Assembly (NCBI GenBank): GCA_964540695.1
Contig: CAZINS010000008.1
Span: 1-40,859, forward strand
Length of the DNA: 40,859 nucleotides
Direction: 5' to 3'
DNA from: DYGA01 sp964540695
GTDB lineage: Bacteria > Patescibacteriota > Patescibacteriia > S139-126
Positions 16,926-24,234 of this stretch are shown here, one piece after another. Every line of letters starts with the position of its first letter. The first letter of the stretch is position 1. A model generated the notes under the pieces. It made no database searches. It saw only the letters and a program-made list of their open reading frames with translations, and was not told the DNA's origin. A program made the position numbers and the translations under genes.

Positions 16926-17972
16926 ATGATTGAAGTAGCAATTATTAAAGTTTTTTTTATTTCTGTCTTATCTTTTGTTTTAGCGATAGTTTTTACTCCA
17001 TTACTAACGCATTTTTTATATAAATATAAATTAGGTAAACGAATACGTACTCAAGATAGCGCGCCCATCATGTCAAAATTACATCAAGCAAAATCTGGCA
17101 CCCCGACCATGGGTGGAATTTTAGTTTGGTTTACTGTTTTAAGTTTAGCTTTAGTAATTAATTCTTTGTGGCATATAACCGAATGGCAAACCCTAGGTGA
17201 TTTCAATTTTTTAACTAGATCTGAAACCTGGCTACCTTTGGGAGCTTTGATTTTCAGTGCTTTAATTGGTTTGTTTGATGATTTTTTAAATATTAGAGGC
17301 TTAGGTTCTTATGGTGGCGGTTTAAAAATTAAACACAGACTGTTAGCTTACAGTTTAATAGCCATAGCAGGTGCTTATTGGTTTTTTTATAAATTGGAAT
17401 GGGATATTATCCACATACCTTTTTGGGGTAATTTTAGTATTGGTATTTGGTATATACCTATTTTTATTTTTATTATTGTGGCTACAGCTTTTTCTGTAAA
17501 TGAAACCGATGGGTTGGATGGTTTGGCCGGCGGGGGTTTGTTAGCTGCTTTTTCTGCTTTTGGGGCAATTGCTTTTGTTCAAGGAAAGTACGATTTAGCC
17601 GCATTTTGCGGAGCGATAGTAGGGGCATTACTAGCATTTTTATGGTTTAACATTAACCCGGCTAGATTTTTTATGGGGGACACTGGAGCAATGTCTTTGG
17701 GGGTTACTTTAGGTATAGTTGCCATGTTAACCAATAGCGTTTTACTTTTACCCATTATTGGTTTTTTGTTTGTTTTGGAAACATTATCCGTAATTTTACA
17801 AGTTTTTAGCAAAAAAGTATTTAGTAAAAAAATATTTTTATCAGCACCAATGCATCATCACTTTGAAGCGATTGGCTGGTCTGAACCAAAAATTGTAATG
17901 CGTTTTTGGATTATTTCTGCTGTTATGGCAGTAGTTGGTTTGATTATATTTTTAATTGATTATTTATATTGA
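16926..17972 (+). CDS. mraY: Phospho-N-acetylmuramoyl-pentapeptide-transferase
   Basis: MraY transfers phospho-MurNAc-pentapeptide to undecaprenyl phosphate, forming lipid I on the inner membrane face. The 348-residue product has about ten membrane segments. Family motifs are present: SGTPTMGGIL (57-66), LFDDFLNIRG with D118/D119, NETDGLDGLAGG (192-203, in place of the more usual NLTDGLDGLA), ARFFMGDTGAMSLG (246-259) and the HHH of MHHHFEAIGW (310-312). It starts 1 bp after the upstream small membrane protein. Confidence 0.96.
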   Translation: MIEVAIIKVFFISVLSFVLAIVFTPLLTHFLYKYKLGKRIRTQDSAPIMSKLHQAKSGTPTMGGILVWFTVLSLALVINSLWHITEWQTLGDFNFLTRSETWLPLGALIFSALIGLFDDFLNIRGLGSYGGGLKIKHRLLAYSLIAIAGAYWFFYKLEWDIIHIPFWGNFSIGIWYIPIFIFIIVATAFSVNETDGLDGLAGGGLLAAFSAFGAIAFVQGKYDLAAFCGAIVGALLAFLWFNINPARFFMGDTGAMSLGVTLGIVAMLTNSVLLLPIIGFLFVLETLSVILQVFSKKVFSKKIFLSAPMHHHFEAIGWSEPKIVMRFWIISAVMAVVGLIIFLIDYLY

Positions 17973-17977
17973 AAAAT

Positions 17978-18283
17978 ATGCAAAAATACTACCTACAAAG
18001 TTGGTTTAAATTAATTTATTTATTGGCTGCTATAATTTTTTGGTTAGGACTAGGTATTATTTTTCATGCTTTGGTGGAATATCCAATTCTATATTTTTTA
18101 GCAAAGGACTTTATTAAGTTCTCCTTAGGCTTTAGTTATAATATTTGGCTGGCAATTCACACTTTTTTTTCTTTTTTAGTATTGTTGACTTCTTTGCTGG
18201 CGGGTATTTATTTTGGTTTGCAGTGGTATGATTTTATTTATATAAAATATGATGGTAAATTTAGAAAGTTGGTTAAAAAATAA
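17978..18283 (+). CDS. Small two-helix membrane protein between mraY and murD
   Basis: Not recognised. An ATG at 17978 gives 101 residues. A TTG at 17969 would overlap the mraY stop and add three residues. The end overlaps murD by 35 bp. The product has a short basic N-terminus, two strongly hydrophobic segments (about 13-36 and 52-80 of the 101-residue form) and a lysine-rich C-terminal tail (YDGKFRKLVKK). Its size and position would suit a divisome accessory protein such as an FtsL-like subunit, but FtsL has one membrane helix and a coiled coil, which this lacks. Function unknown. Confidence 0.65.
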   Translation: MQKYYLQSWFKLIYLLAAIIFWLGLGIIFHALVEYPILYFLAKDFIKFSLGFSYNIWLAIHTFFSFLVLLTSLLAGIYFGLQWYDFIYIKYDGKFRKLVKK

Positions 18284-19652
18284 AAAAATTATAGTTTTTG
18301 GTTTAGGTTTACATGGTGGAGGATTAACATTAGCTAACTGGTTATATAAACAAGGAGCTGATGTTTTAGTTACTGATAAAAAAACTGACCAGGCATTACA
18401 ACAGAGTGTAAAAAAATTAATTATCCCTCAAAAAAACATTTTTTTGGATCAAGAACCGGTTTTAAGTTGGTTGGATAAGGCAGATTTAATATTAAAAAAT
18501 CCAGGTGTTCCTAATGATCATTTTTTTATTAAAGCTGCTGAAAAAATAAAAATACCTATCTACAATGAAGCGGGTTTATTTTTTTCTATGGTTGAAAATC
18601 CCATATTAGCCATTACCGGTAGTAAAGGTAAATCAACCACAACACATTTATTAGGTTTAATTTGTTCGTCTTATCATAAAAATACATTAGTTGGTGGTAA
18701 TATAAAGATAAATCCAATGTTCAATTTGATAAATAAAATAGATGAAAATTCAAAAATTATCTTAGAACTATCATCTTGGCAACTGGAAGGTTTAAAAATT
18801 ATAAAAAAATCACCTCATATTTCTTTATTAACCAATATAACCCCGGAACATTTAAATCGTTATAAAAGTTTTTCTGAATATGTCCAAGCTAAGTTTTTGA
18901 TTTTTAAATACCAGTTACCTGAAGATATTGCGCTTCTAAATCAAGATGACCCAGTTAGTAAAAAATTGGCAAGATCTATAAAAAGTGAAATATTTTGGTA
19001 TAGTCGAAAAAAAATTGTAAAACGTGGTGTTTATTTAGAAAAAGGTAAAATTTATTTTAAGCAAGGAAGGAAAAGAGAATTTATAATAAATAGAAAAGAT
19101 ATTATTTTACCTGGTGATCATAATTTAGAAAATATTTTAGGAGCTATTTTAGCAGCCAAAATTTTAAATATACCCAATAAATTTATTGTTAAAGTTGTTA
19201 GAAAATATCGAGGATTTTCCAGTCGTTTTGAAGTTATTAGAAAATGGAAGGGAATTACATTTATCAATGATACTACGGCGACCGCACCAGTAGCTACTAT
19301 CGCTGCTCTTAAAACATTATCAAAAAAATCAATTTTGTTGGCTGGAGGCAGTTCTAAAGATTTACCTGTTGAATTTTTAGCTAAAATTATTAAAAAGAAA
19401 ACTAAATTTTGTTTTCTTTTTTCAGGTCTAGGTTCCGAACAGTTAATAAAAGCTTTGCAAAAAATTGAATATCCGGCGAATAAACTTTTTATAAATTATG
19501 AGTCTATGAAAGAAATCGTTTTTGCTGCCCGTCAATACGCTAAATCAGGAGATATTATAATCTTGTCACCAGGCTTTGCTAGTTTTGCCAATTTTAAAAA
19601 CGAATTTGATAGAGGTGATCAGTTTAATAAAATAGTTAAAAAATTAAAATGA
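18249..19652 (+). CDS. murD: UDP-N-acetylmuramoylalanine--D-glutamate ligase
   Basis: Adds D-Glu to UDP-MurNAc-L-Ala in the cytoplasm. The 467-residue Mur ligase shows an N-terminal Rossmann start (KIIVFGLGLHGGGLTLANWL), the ATP loop ITGSKGKSTTTHLLG (122-136), ELSSWQLEGL, the TNITPEHLNRYKSF motif, and in the C-terminal domain FINDTTATAPVATIAAL and LLAGGSSKDLP. The P-loop has Ser-Lys where many MurDs have Thr-Asn (GTNGKST). A second ATG three bases later is equally possible as start. The start overlaps the preceding small gene and the end overlaps ftsW by 4 bp (ATGA), a sign of coupling. Confidence 0.95.
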   Translation: MMVNLESWLKNKKIIVFGLGLHGGGLTLANWLYKQGADVLVTDKKTDQALQQSVKKLIIPQKNIFLDQEPVLSWLDKADLILKNPGVPNDHFFIKAAEKIKIPIYNEAGLFFSMVENPILAITGSKGKSTTTHLLGLICSSYHKNTLVGGNIKINPMFNLINKIDENSKIILELSSWQLEGLKIIKKSPHISLLTNITPEHLNRYKSFSEYVQAKFLIFKYQLPEDIALLNQDDPVSKKLARSIKSEIFWYSRKKIVKRGVYLEKGKIYFKQGRKREFIINRKDIILPGDHNLENILGAILAAKILNIPNKFIVKVVRKYRGFSSRFEVIRKWKGITFINDTTATAPVATIAALKTLSKKSILLAGGSSKDLPVEFLAKIIKKKTKFCFLFSGLGSEQLIKALQKIEYPANKLFINYESMKEIVFAARQYAKSGDIIILSPGFASFANFKNEFDRGDQFNKIVKKLK

Positions 19653-20812
19653 CTTTTCATCCTGCCATACAACAAAAAACCAAAAGAATTTTTAATTGGC
19701 TTTTTTATCGCCAAGATGGCCACGAACCTGATTATACTTTGTTGGTCTTAATGTTGATTGTATTAACTTTGGGTTTAATTTTTTTATCATCAGCTTCCAA
19801 TGTTGTTTCCTTTGATCAATATCATGATCCTTATTATCTTTTTAAACAACAATTTCTAAAAGGGATATTTTTTGGCTTAATTATGTTTTTTGTTACCAGC
19901 CATATACCGTATAATTTTTTTAAAAAAAATTCCTTGGCTTTATTAATATTCGGTATAATTTTACTTGCTTTAGTTTTTTTTCCTGGAATAGGTCTTGAGC
20001 TTCTTGGTGGTCGTCGTTGGTTAAATCTGCCAGGATTTACTTTTCAACCATCTGAATATGTAAAACTGGCAATGATTATTTATCTGGCAACTTGGTTTGA
20101 TTCTCGAATTAAAGATATTAAAAGTTTTAAAATAACTTTTTTACCTTTTTTAATTTTATTATCATTAATTTCAATATTTATATTATTACAGCCGGACATG
20201 GGTACTTCATTATTGATAGTAGCTCTAAGTATAACCATGTATTATTTGGCTGGGGGACACATCGGTTTGTTAGCAGCTTTAATGAGCACCGGGGCAACCG
20301 TTTTTTATTTTTTAATAAAAAATTCTTCTTACCGTGCAGCCAGATTGATGGTCTTTTTGAACCCTGAGTTAGATCCACAGGGAATCGGTTATCATATTAA
20401 TCAAGCAATTTTAGCCATTGGATCAGGAGGGATTTTTGGTAGAGGATTGGGTCATTCAAGACAAAAATTTAATTATTTACCAGAGGTTGCAAGTGATTCT
20501 ATTTTTGCAATTATTGCCGAGGAGTTGGGATTTATTTTTACTTTTTTATTTTTACTTTTTTATTTTTACTTTTTTTATAGAATTTTACAAATTGCTTTGA
20601 AAGCACCTGACAATTTTTCCAAACTATTTGTACTTGGATTTCTATCTTTATTACTTTGGCAAACATTTTTAAATATTATGGCGATGTTAGGGTTGGTGCC
20701 ATTGACTGGAACACCTTTACCTTTTATTTCTTATGGTTCCTCATCACTGGCAATGTTGCTAGCTGGTATGGGTGTAGTATTCAATATATCTAAGTTTACA
20801 AAAACAAATTAA
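19649..20812 (+). CDS. ftsW: SEDS-family peptidoglycan polymerase FtsW
   Basis: A multipass SEDS glycosyltransferase that polymerises lipid II at the septum. The 387-residue product has about ten membrane segments and the family motifs GGRRWLNLPGFTFQPSEYVK, LLQPDMGTSLLI, FAIIAEELGF and GLVPLTGTPLPFISYGSSS. RodA has the same fold; the position between murD and murG favours FtsW. The gene carries three perfect copies of a 14-bp T-rich unit (20532-20573) that encode part of a membrane helix in three different frames, so a change in copy number would break the frame. It overlaps murD by 4 bp. Confidence 0.93.
   Translation: MTFHPAIQQKTKRIFNWLFYRQDGHEPDYTLLVLMLIVLTLGLIFLSSASNVVSFDQYHDPYYLFKQQFLKGIFFGLIMFFVTSHIPYNFFKKNSLALLIFGIILLALVFFPGIGLELLGGRRWLNLPGFTFQPSEYVKLAMIIYLATWFDSRIKDIKSFKITFLPFLILLSLISIFILLQPDMGTSLLIVALSITMYYLAGGHIGLLAALMSTGATVFYFLIKNSSYRAARLMVFLNPELDPQGIGYHINQAILAIGSGGIFGRGLGHSRQKFNYLPEVASDSIFAIIAEELGFIFTFLFLLFYFYFFYRILQIALKAPDNFSKLFVLGFLSLLLWQTFLNIMAMLGLVPLTGTPLPFISYGSSSLAMLLAGMGVVFNISKFTKTN
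20532..20573 (+). repeat. Three perfect 14-bp tandem repeats inside ftsW
   Basis: The unit TTATTTTTACTTTT occurs three times head to tail with no mismatch, followed by TTTATAG. Because 14 is not a multiple of three, each copy is read in a different frame. All three encode hydrophobic or aromatic residues of one FtsW membrane helix (about residues 295-309). Gain or loss of one unit would shift the frame. Confidence 0.85.
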
Positions 20813-20821
20813 TATAAATAT

Positions 20822-21907
20822 ATGAAAATTTTGTTGGTCGGCGGAGGAACTGGTGGTTCAGTAACGCCACTTATAGCTATTAGCCAATATTTAAAGACGC
20901 AACAACCTGACGTAGAATTTGTTTGGTTTGGTACATATACTGGTCCAGAAAAAAATTTAGTTTTGGCAGCGGATATCAAATTTATACCGATTTTTTCTGG
21001 TAAATTAAGACGTTACTTTTCTTGGCAAAATATTTTTGATTTATTTTTTATATTTTTTGGATTTATTCAATCTTTAATTTACTTATTTAAAATAAAACCA
21101 GATCTCATGATTAGTGCCGGTAGTTTTGTGGCCGTACCCACTGGATTGGCGGCTTTTATCTTACGCTGCCCCCAAATTGTTCATCAACAAGATATTATTG
21201 TTGGACTGGCCAATAAAATTTTAGCTTTATTTGCTGAAAAAATTACAATTACTTTTCCTGAACAAAGTTCAAATTTTTCTTCAAAAAAAGTAATTTTATC
21301 AGGCAATCCCATCCGCGAGAATATTTTGCTCGGCAATAGAAATAAAGCATCACAACTACTCAGTCTAGAAGAAAAATTACCTACTATTTTAGTGATTGGC
21401 GGGGGAACAGGAGCAATTAAATTGAATCAACTTATTCAAGGTGCGCTGCCCGAGTTACTCCAATTTTGTCAATTGATTCATATCACAGGTAAAAATAAAA
21501 AAATTCAAGCTTTAGCTTTAAAAGATTATAGTAGTAGATATCATCAGTTTGATTTTATCTTAAACGAAATGCCTGATATTTTAGCCGTGGCAGATTTAGT
21601 AGTTACCAGGGGAGGGATGGGTTTTTTAACTGAGTTAGCCGCTTTAGGTAAACCTACCGTTATAATTCCAATACCTGACTCACATCAAGAAGCTAATGCC
21701 AATTTTTTCTGTCAACATCAAGCTGCTATTTGCTTATCACAAAAGGAAATATCTAGCCAGACTTTGATTGATGATTTAAAAGAGTTAATATTTGACCAAG
21801 CATCCTTAGATTATTTAGCTAAAAATATACATAAATTGTATCAACCAGCAGCCACTAAGATTATTTATGATAACTTAATAAACATTTATCATGAAAAGAA
21901 CAATTAA
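20822..21907 (+). CDS. murG: UDP-N-acetylglucosamine--lipid I N-acetylglucosaminyltransferase
   Basis: MurG (GT28) adds GlcNAc to lipid I at the inner membrane, making lipid II. The 361-residue product starts MKILLVGGGTGGSVTPLIAI. The conserved His after GGTGG is Ser13 here. The C-terminal donor-binding half keeps LVIGGGTGAIKLN and RGGMGFLTELAALGKPTVII, followed by DSHQEANANF. The IVHQQDIIVGLANKIL stretch corresponds to the E. coli HEQN region. Gene order ftsW-murG-murC supports the call. The stop lies inside the start of murC (17-bp overlap). Confidence 0.94.
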   Translation: MKILLVGGGTGGSVTPLIAISQYLKTQQPDVEFVWFGTYTGPEKNLVLAADIKFIPIFSGKLRRYFSWQNIFDLFFIFFGFIQSLIYLFKIKPDLMISAGSFVAVPTGLAAFILRCPQIVHQQDIIVGLANKILALFAEKITITFPEQSSNFSSKKVILSGNPIRENILLGNRNKASQLLSLEEKLPTILVIGGGTGAIKLNQLIQGALPELLQFCQLIHITGKNKKIQALALKDYSSRYHQFDFILNEMPDILAVADLVVTRGGMGFLTELAALGKPTVIIPIPDSHQEANANFFCQHQAAICLSQKEISSQTLIDDLKELIFDQASLDYLAKNIHKLYQPAATKIIYDNLINIYHEKNN

Positions 21908-23276
21908 AGATAAAAAAAATATACATTTTGTAGGTATTAAAGGTGGGGGAATGACTGCTCTGGCTTTACTTTTACAGGGGATGGGTAAAAATATTTCCGG
22001 TAGCGATACGGCGGAAAAATTTTATACTGATAAAATATTGATTGCTCATCAAATTAAATATTTTGAAGATTTTAATACGGCTAATTTAACAAAGCAGACT
22101 GATTTAATTGTTTATTCTACTGCCTATGATACTGAAACAAATGAAATATGTTTATATGCCAAAGAAAAAAATATTCCTTTAATTAGTTATCCTGAAGCAT
22201 TAGCTGAGTTTATTAAAACAAAAAAAACAATAGCAGTTGCCGGTACTCATGGTAAAACCACTACCACTGCCTGGTTGGCTTTTTTATTAAAGACTGCAGA
22301 TTTTTCTCCCTCGGCTATTGTTGGTTCAAATGTACCCCAATTTGGTGGCAGCACCTTAGTAGGTAAATCCGATTGGTTAGTTGCTGAAACGGATGAGTAT
22401 CAAAATAAATTTCAATATTACTTTCCCTACGCAATCATTCTCAATAATATTGATTGGGATCATCCAGATTTTTTCAAAAATGAATCAGATTATATTTCCG
22501 CTTTTAAAAATTATATCGCCAAAATACCGGCTGATGGTTTTTTGGTGGCGGGTATTGATAATGAAAATGTTTACAATTTGATTAAAGAGTTTAAAGGCAA
22601 GGTTATTACTTTTGCTATCGATCGACCGGCAGATTGGCAAATTAAATGTTTACGGATAGATAATGATTTAACTAGCTTTGATGTTTATTTTCAAAATAAA
22701 TTTTGGCATAAAGTTAATATTCAATTAAAGGGAAATTTTAATATTTTGAATGCTTTAGCTACCATAGCAACCGCTGTTGAACTTAAAGCAGATAAAACCA
22801 AAATTATTTCTGGTTTAAAAAATTTTTTAGGTACAGAAAGAAGATTTGAAAAAAAAGGTAAAATTGCTAATTCGGTAATTTATGATGATTTTGCTCATCA
22901 TCCTAAAGAAATTTTAGCAACTTTAAAAATGTGTAAAAAATACTTTCCAAATAAAAAAATAAAAGTTGTTTTTCATCCTCACACTTTTACCCGTACCTTG
23001 CAGTTGAAAAATGACTTTTTCAAAAGTTTTTTCTTGGCTGATGAAGTTTTAGTTCTTGATATTTATGGCAGTGCTAGAGAAAAACAGGGCGGTATAACTT
23101 CGTTAGAGTTGACCACAGGGATAAATGATTTTAGTCATAATGCCCAGTATGTTAGAGATATTAAAGGAGCAGTCGAAATTCTACGGAAAAATTTACATGA
23201 AGAAAATTTAATTATTACCATGGGAGCAGGTGATGTTTGGCGAGTAGGTGAAATTTTGTTAAATTTAAATAAGTAA
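21891..23276 (+). CDS. murC: UDP-N-acetylmuramate--L-alanine ligase
   Basis: Adds L-Ala to UDP-MurNAc. The 461-residue product shows the MurC N-terminal Rossmann motif IHFVGIKGGGMTALALLLQG, the ATP loop VAGTHGKTTTTAWLA (116-130), the NNIDWDHPDFF motif (normally N-I-x-x-D-H-x-D) and the C-terminal YDDFAHHPKEI and FHPHTFTRT. Mpl ligase is a relative, but length, neighbours and motifs favour MurC. The ATG at 21891 overlaps murG by 17 bp and places the Rossmann glycine motif at the usual distance. Confidence 0.94.
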   Translation: MKRTIKDKKNIHFVGIKGGGMTALALLLQGMGKNISGSDTAEKFYTDKILIAHQIKYFEDFNTANLTKQTDLIVYSTAYDTETNEICLYAKEKNIPLISYPEALAEFIKTKKTIAVAGTHGKTTTTAWLAFLLKTADFSPSAIVGSNVPQFGGSTLVGKSDWLVAETDEYQNKFQYYFPYAIILNNIDWDHPDFFKNESDYISAFKNYIAKIPADGFLVAGIDNENVYNLIKEFKGKVITFAIDRPADWQIKCLRIDNDLTSFDVYFQNKFWHKVNIQLKGNFNILNALATIATAVELKADKTKIISGLKNFLGTERRFEKKGKIANSVIYDDFAHHPKEILATLKMCKKYFPNKKIKVVFHPHTFTRTLQLKNDFFKSFFLADEVLVLDIYGSAREKQGGITSLELTTGINDFSHNAQYVRDIKGAVEILRKNLHEENLIITMGAGDVWRVGEILLNLNK

Positions 23277-23284
23277 ACTTATTT

Positions 23285-23872
23285 ATGGATTCTTTTTTAT
23301 CTAAATTAAATAGAATTTACGGTGAAGCAATAGAAACGGATGTATCTTTATCTACTTATACTAAAGTCGGTATTGGCGACCAAGCAAAATTTTTTTTACC
23401 GTGTAATAATTTAGAATCTTTTAATAAAGCAATAGCACAAGCGGACGAAAATAAGATTCCCTATTTAACAATTAAATTCGATGAAGATGTTTTAGTTGGT
23501 GCCAAAGTCATTGATCAATTAGTTATTTTTTTAGTTTCTCCGGAAAATAATCTACCGAAAACAATCGAACTATTTCAGCCTGTTATAATAAATAATGACA
23601 TTAAAAAAATACTAATTGATAAGAAGTTTGAAAATTCTATAATAAATAATAAATTTATATCACCGGATAATATATTTTTAAAAATGGGTTTGATTGATAA
23701 AGTGTTTGGAGGACTAAAACAAATTCCAGATAATCCTAATACATGTCTAAATTTTAAACAAGCTACGGTTGATGACGTGGTTATTATGTCTTCTTATTTA
23801 AAACAACAAGTACGTGACAAACTGGGGATTCAGTTAAGGGATAATTATAAATTTATTACTGATAACAATTAA
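23285..23872 (+). CDS. Shrunken MurB-like protein lacking FAD and catalytic motifs
   Basis: A 195-residue protein in the slot where murB follows murC. The N-terminus LSTYTKVGIGDQAKFFLP (22-39) matches the start of MurB (h-x-T-x-x-x-IGG-x-A). The C-terminus MGLIDKVFGGLKQIP, ATVDDVVIMSSYLKQQV and GIQLRDNYKFI follow the MurB C-terminal domain order (WLID...LKG, A-x-x-x-DVV, L-E-P-E-V-R-F-I). The FAD pyrophosphate motif G-x-GSN is FDEDVL (65-70), the middle of the FAD domain with the catalytic Ser region is missing, and the final catalytic Glu aligns with N187. MurB is normally about 300-340 residues. The frame is intact, so this is a small derived protein rather than a fresh pseudogene. UDP-MurNAc reductase activity is unlikely; a regulatory or structural role is inferred. 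Confidence 0.65.
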   Translation: MDSFLSKLNRIYGEAIETDVSLSTYTKVGIGDQAKFFLPCNNLESFNKAIAQADENKIPYLTIKFDEDVLVGAKVIDQLVIFLVSPENNLPKTIELFQPVIINNDIKKILIDKKFENSIINNKFISPDNIFLKMGLIDKVFGGLKQIPDNPNTCLNFKQATVDDVVIMSSYLKQQVRDKLGIQLRDNYKFITDNN

Positions 23873-23881
23873 AATATTTTT

Positions 23882-24193
23882 ATGGAAGTACTAATTAAAG
23901 GAACAAATATTGATTTAACTCCAGAGATGAAAATTTATCTTAACGATAAATTTAAACCCATTAGTAAATATAATAAAAAGATAAATGAAATTCGTGTTGA
24001 GATTGAACAAGACACCAAGCATTTAAAAGGGGAAGTTATCAGGTGTGAAGCCAATGTTAACTACAATGGTAATCTTATTAGGGTGGAAAAAAATGCAGTC
24101 TCTTTTGAAAAAGCCGTTAACAAAGTAAAAGATCATTTAAAATTGGTCTTGTCTAAAGAAAGAAAAAAAAGTATTGATAAATATCGTAAGTAG
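23882..24193 (+). CDS. hpf: Ribosome hibernation promoting factor, short form
   Basis: An S30AE/YfiA-type protein that binds the 30S decoding region and stores ribosomes in an inactive form. The 103 residues fit the short form without the dimerising C-terminal domain. Typical stretches are IKGTNIDLTPEMKIYLNDKF and RVEKNAVSFEKAVNKVKDHL. The latter resembles the usual D-x-Y-x-A-I-D segment, with Phe-Glu-Lys-Ala-Val. The last 15 residues are lysine-rich. It ends the peptidoglycan cluster and lies 41 bp before secA; hpf next to secA is a common arrangement. Confidence 0.9.
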   Translation: MEVLIKGTNIDLTPEMKIYLNDKFKPISKYNKKINEIRVEIEQDTKHLKGEVIRCEANVNYNGNLIRVEKNAVSFEKAVNKVKDHLKLVLSKERKKSIDKYRK

Positions 24194-24194
24194 C

Positions 24195-24223
24195 TTGGCT
24201 TATACATCTAGTTATGCTAATAT
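24195..24223 (+). promoter_or_regulatory. Promoter of secA
   Basis: TTGGCT (24195-24200), a 17-bp spacer and TAATAT (24218-24223), preceded by TGC (extended -10). An overlapping TATAAT lies at 24221-24226. Either would start transcription within about 1-6 nt of the secA ATG at 24235, so the mRNA may be effectively leaderless. Confidence 0.5.
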
Positions 24224-24234
24224 AATTCTTTAAT

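Noticed and set aside
20532..20573. Tandem repeat in ftsW as a CRISPR or minisatellite outside a gene
   Set aside because: There are no spacers, and the repeat lies within a conserved reading frame, encoding one membrane helix.
23285..23872. The MurB-like gene as a frameshifted or decayed murB
   Set aside because: The frame is intact with both ends of the family in order, and the space between murC and hpf (605 bp) is too short to hide the missing middle in another frame. A derived short protein fits better.
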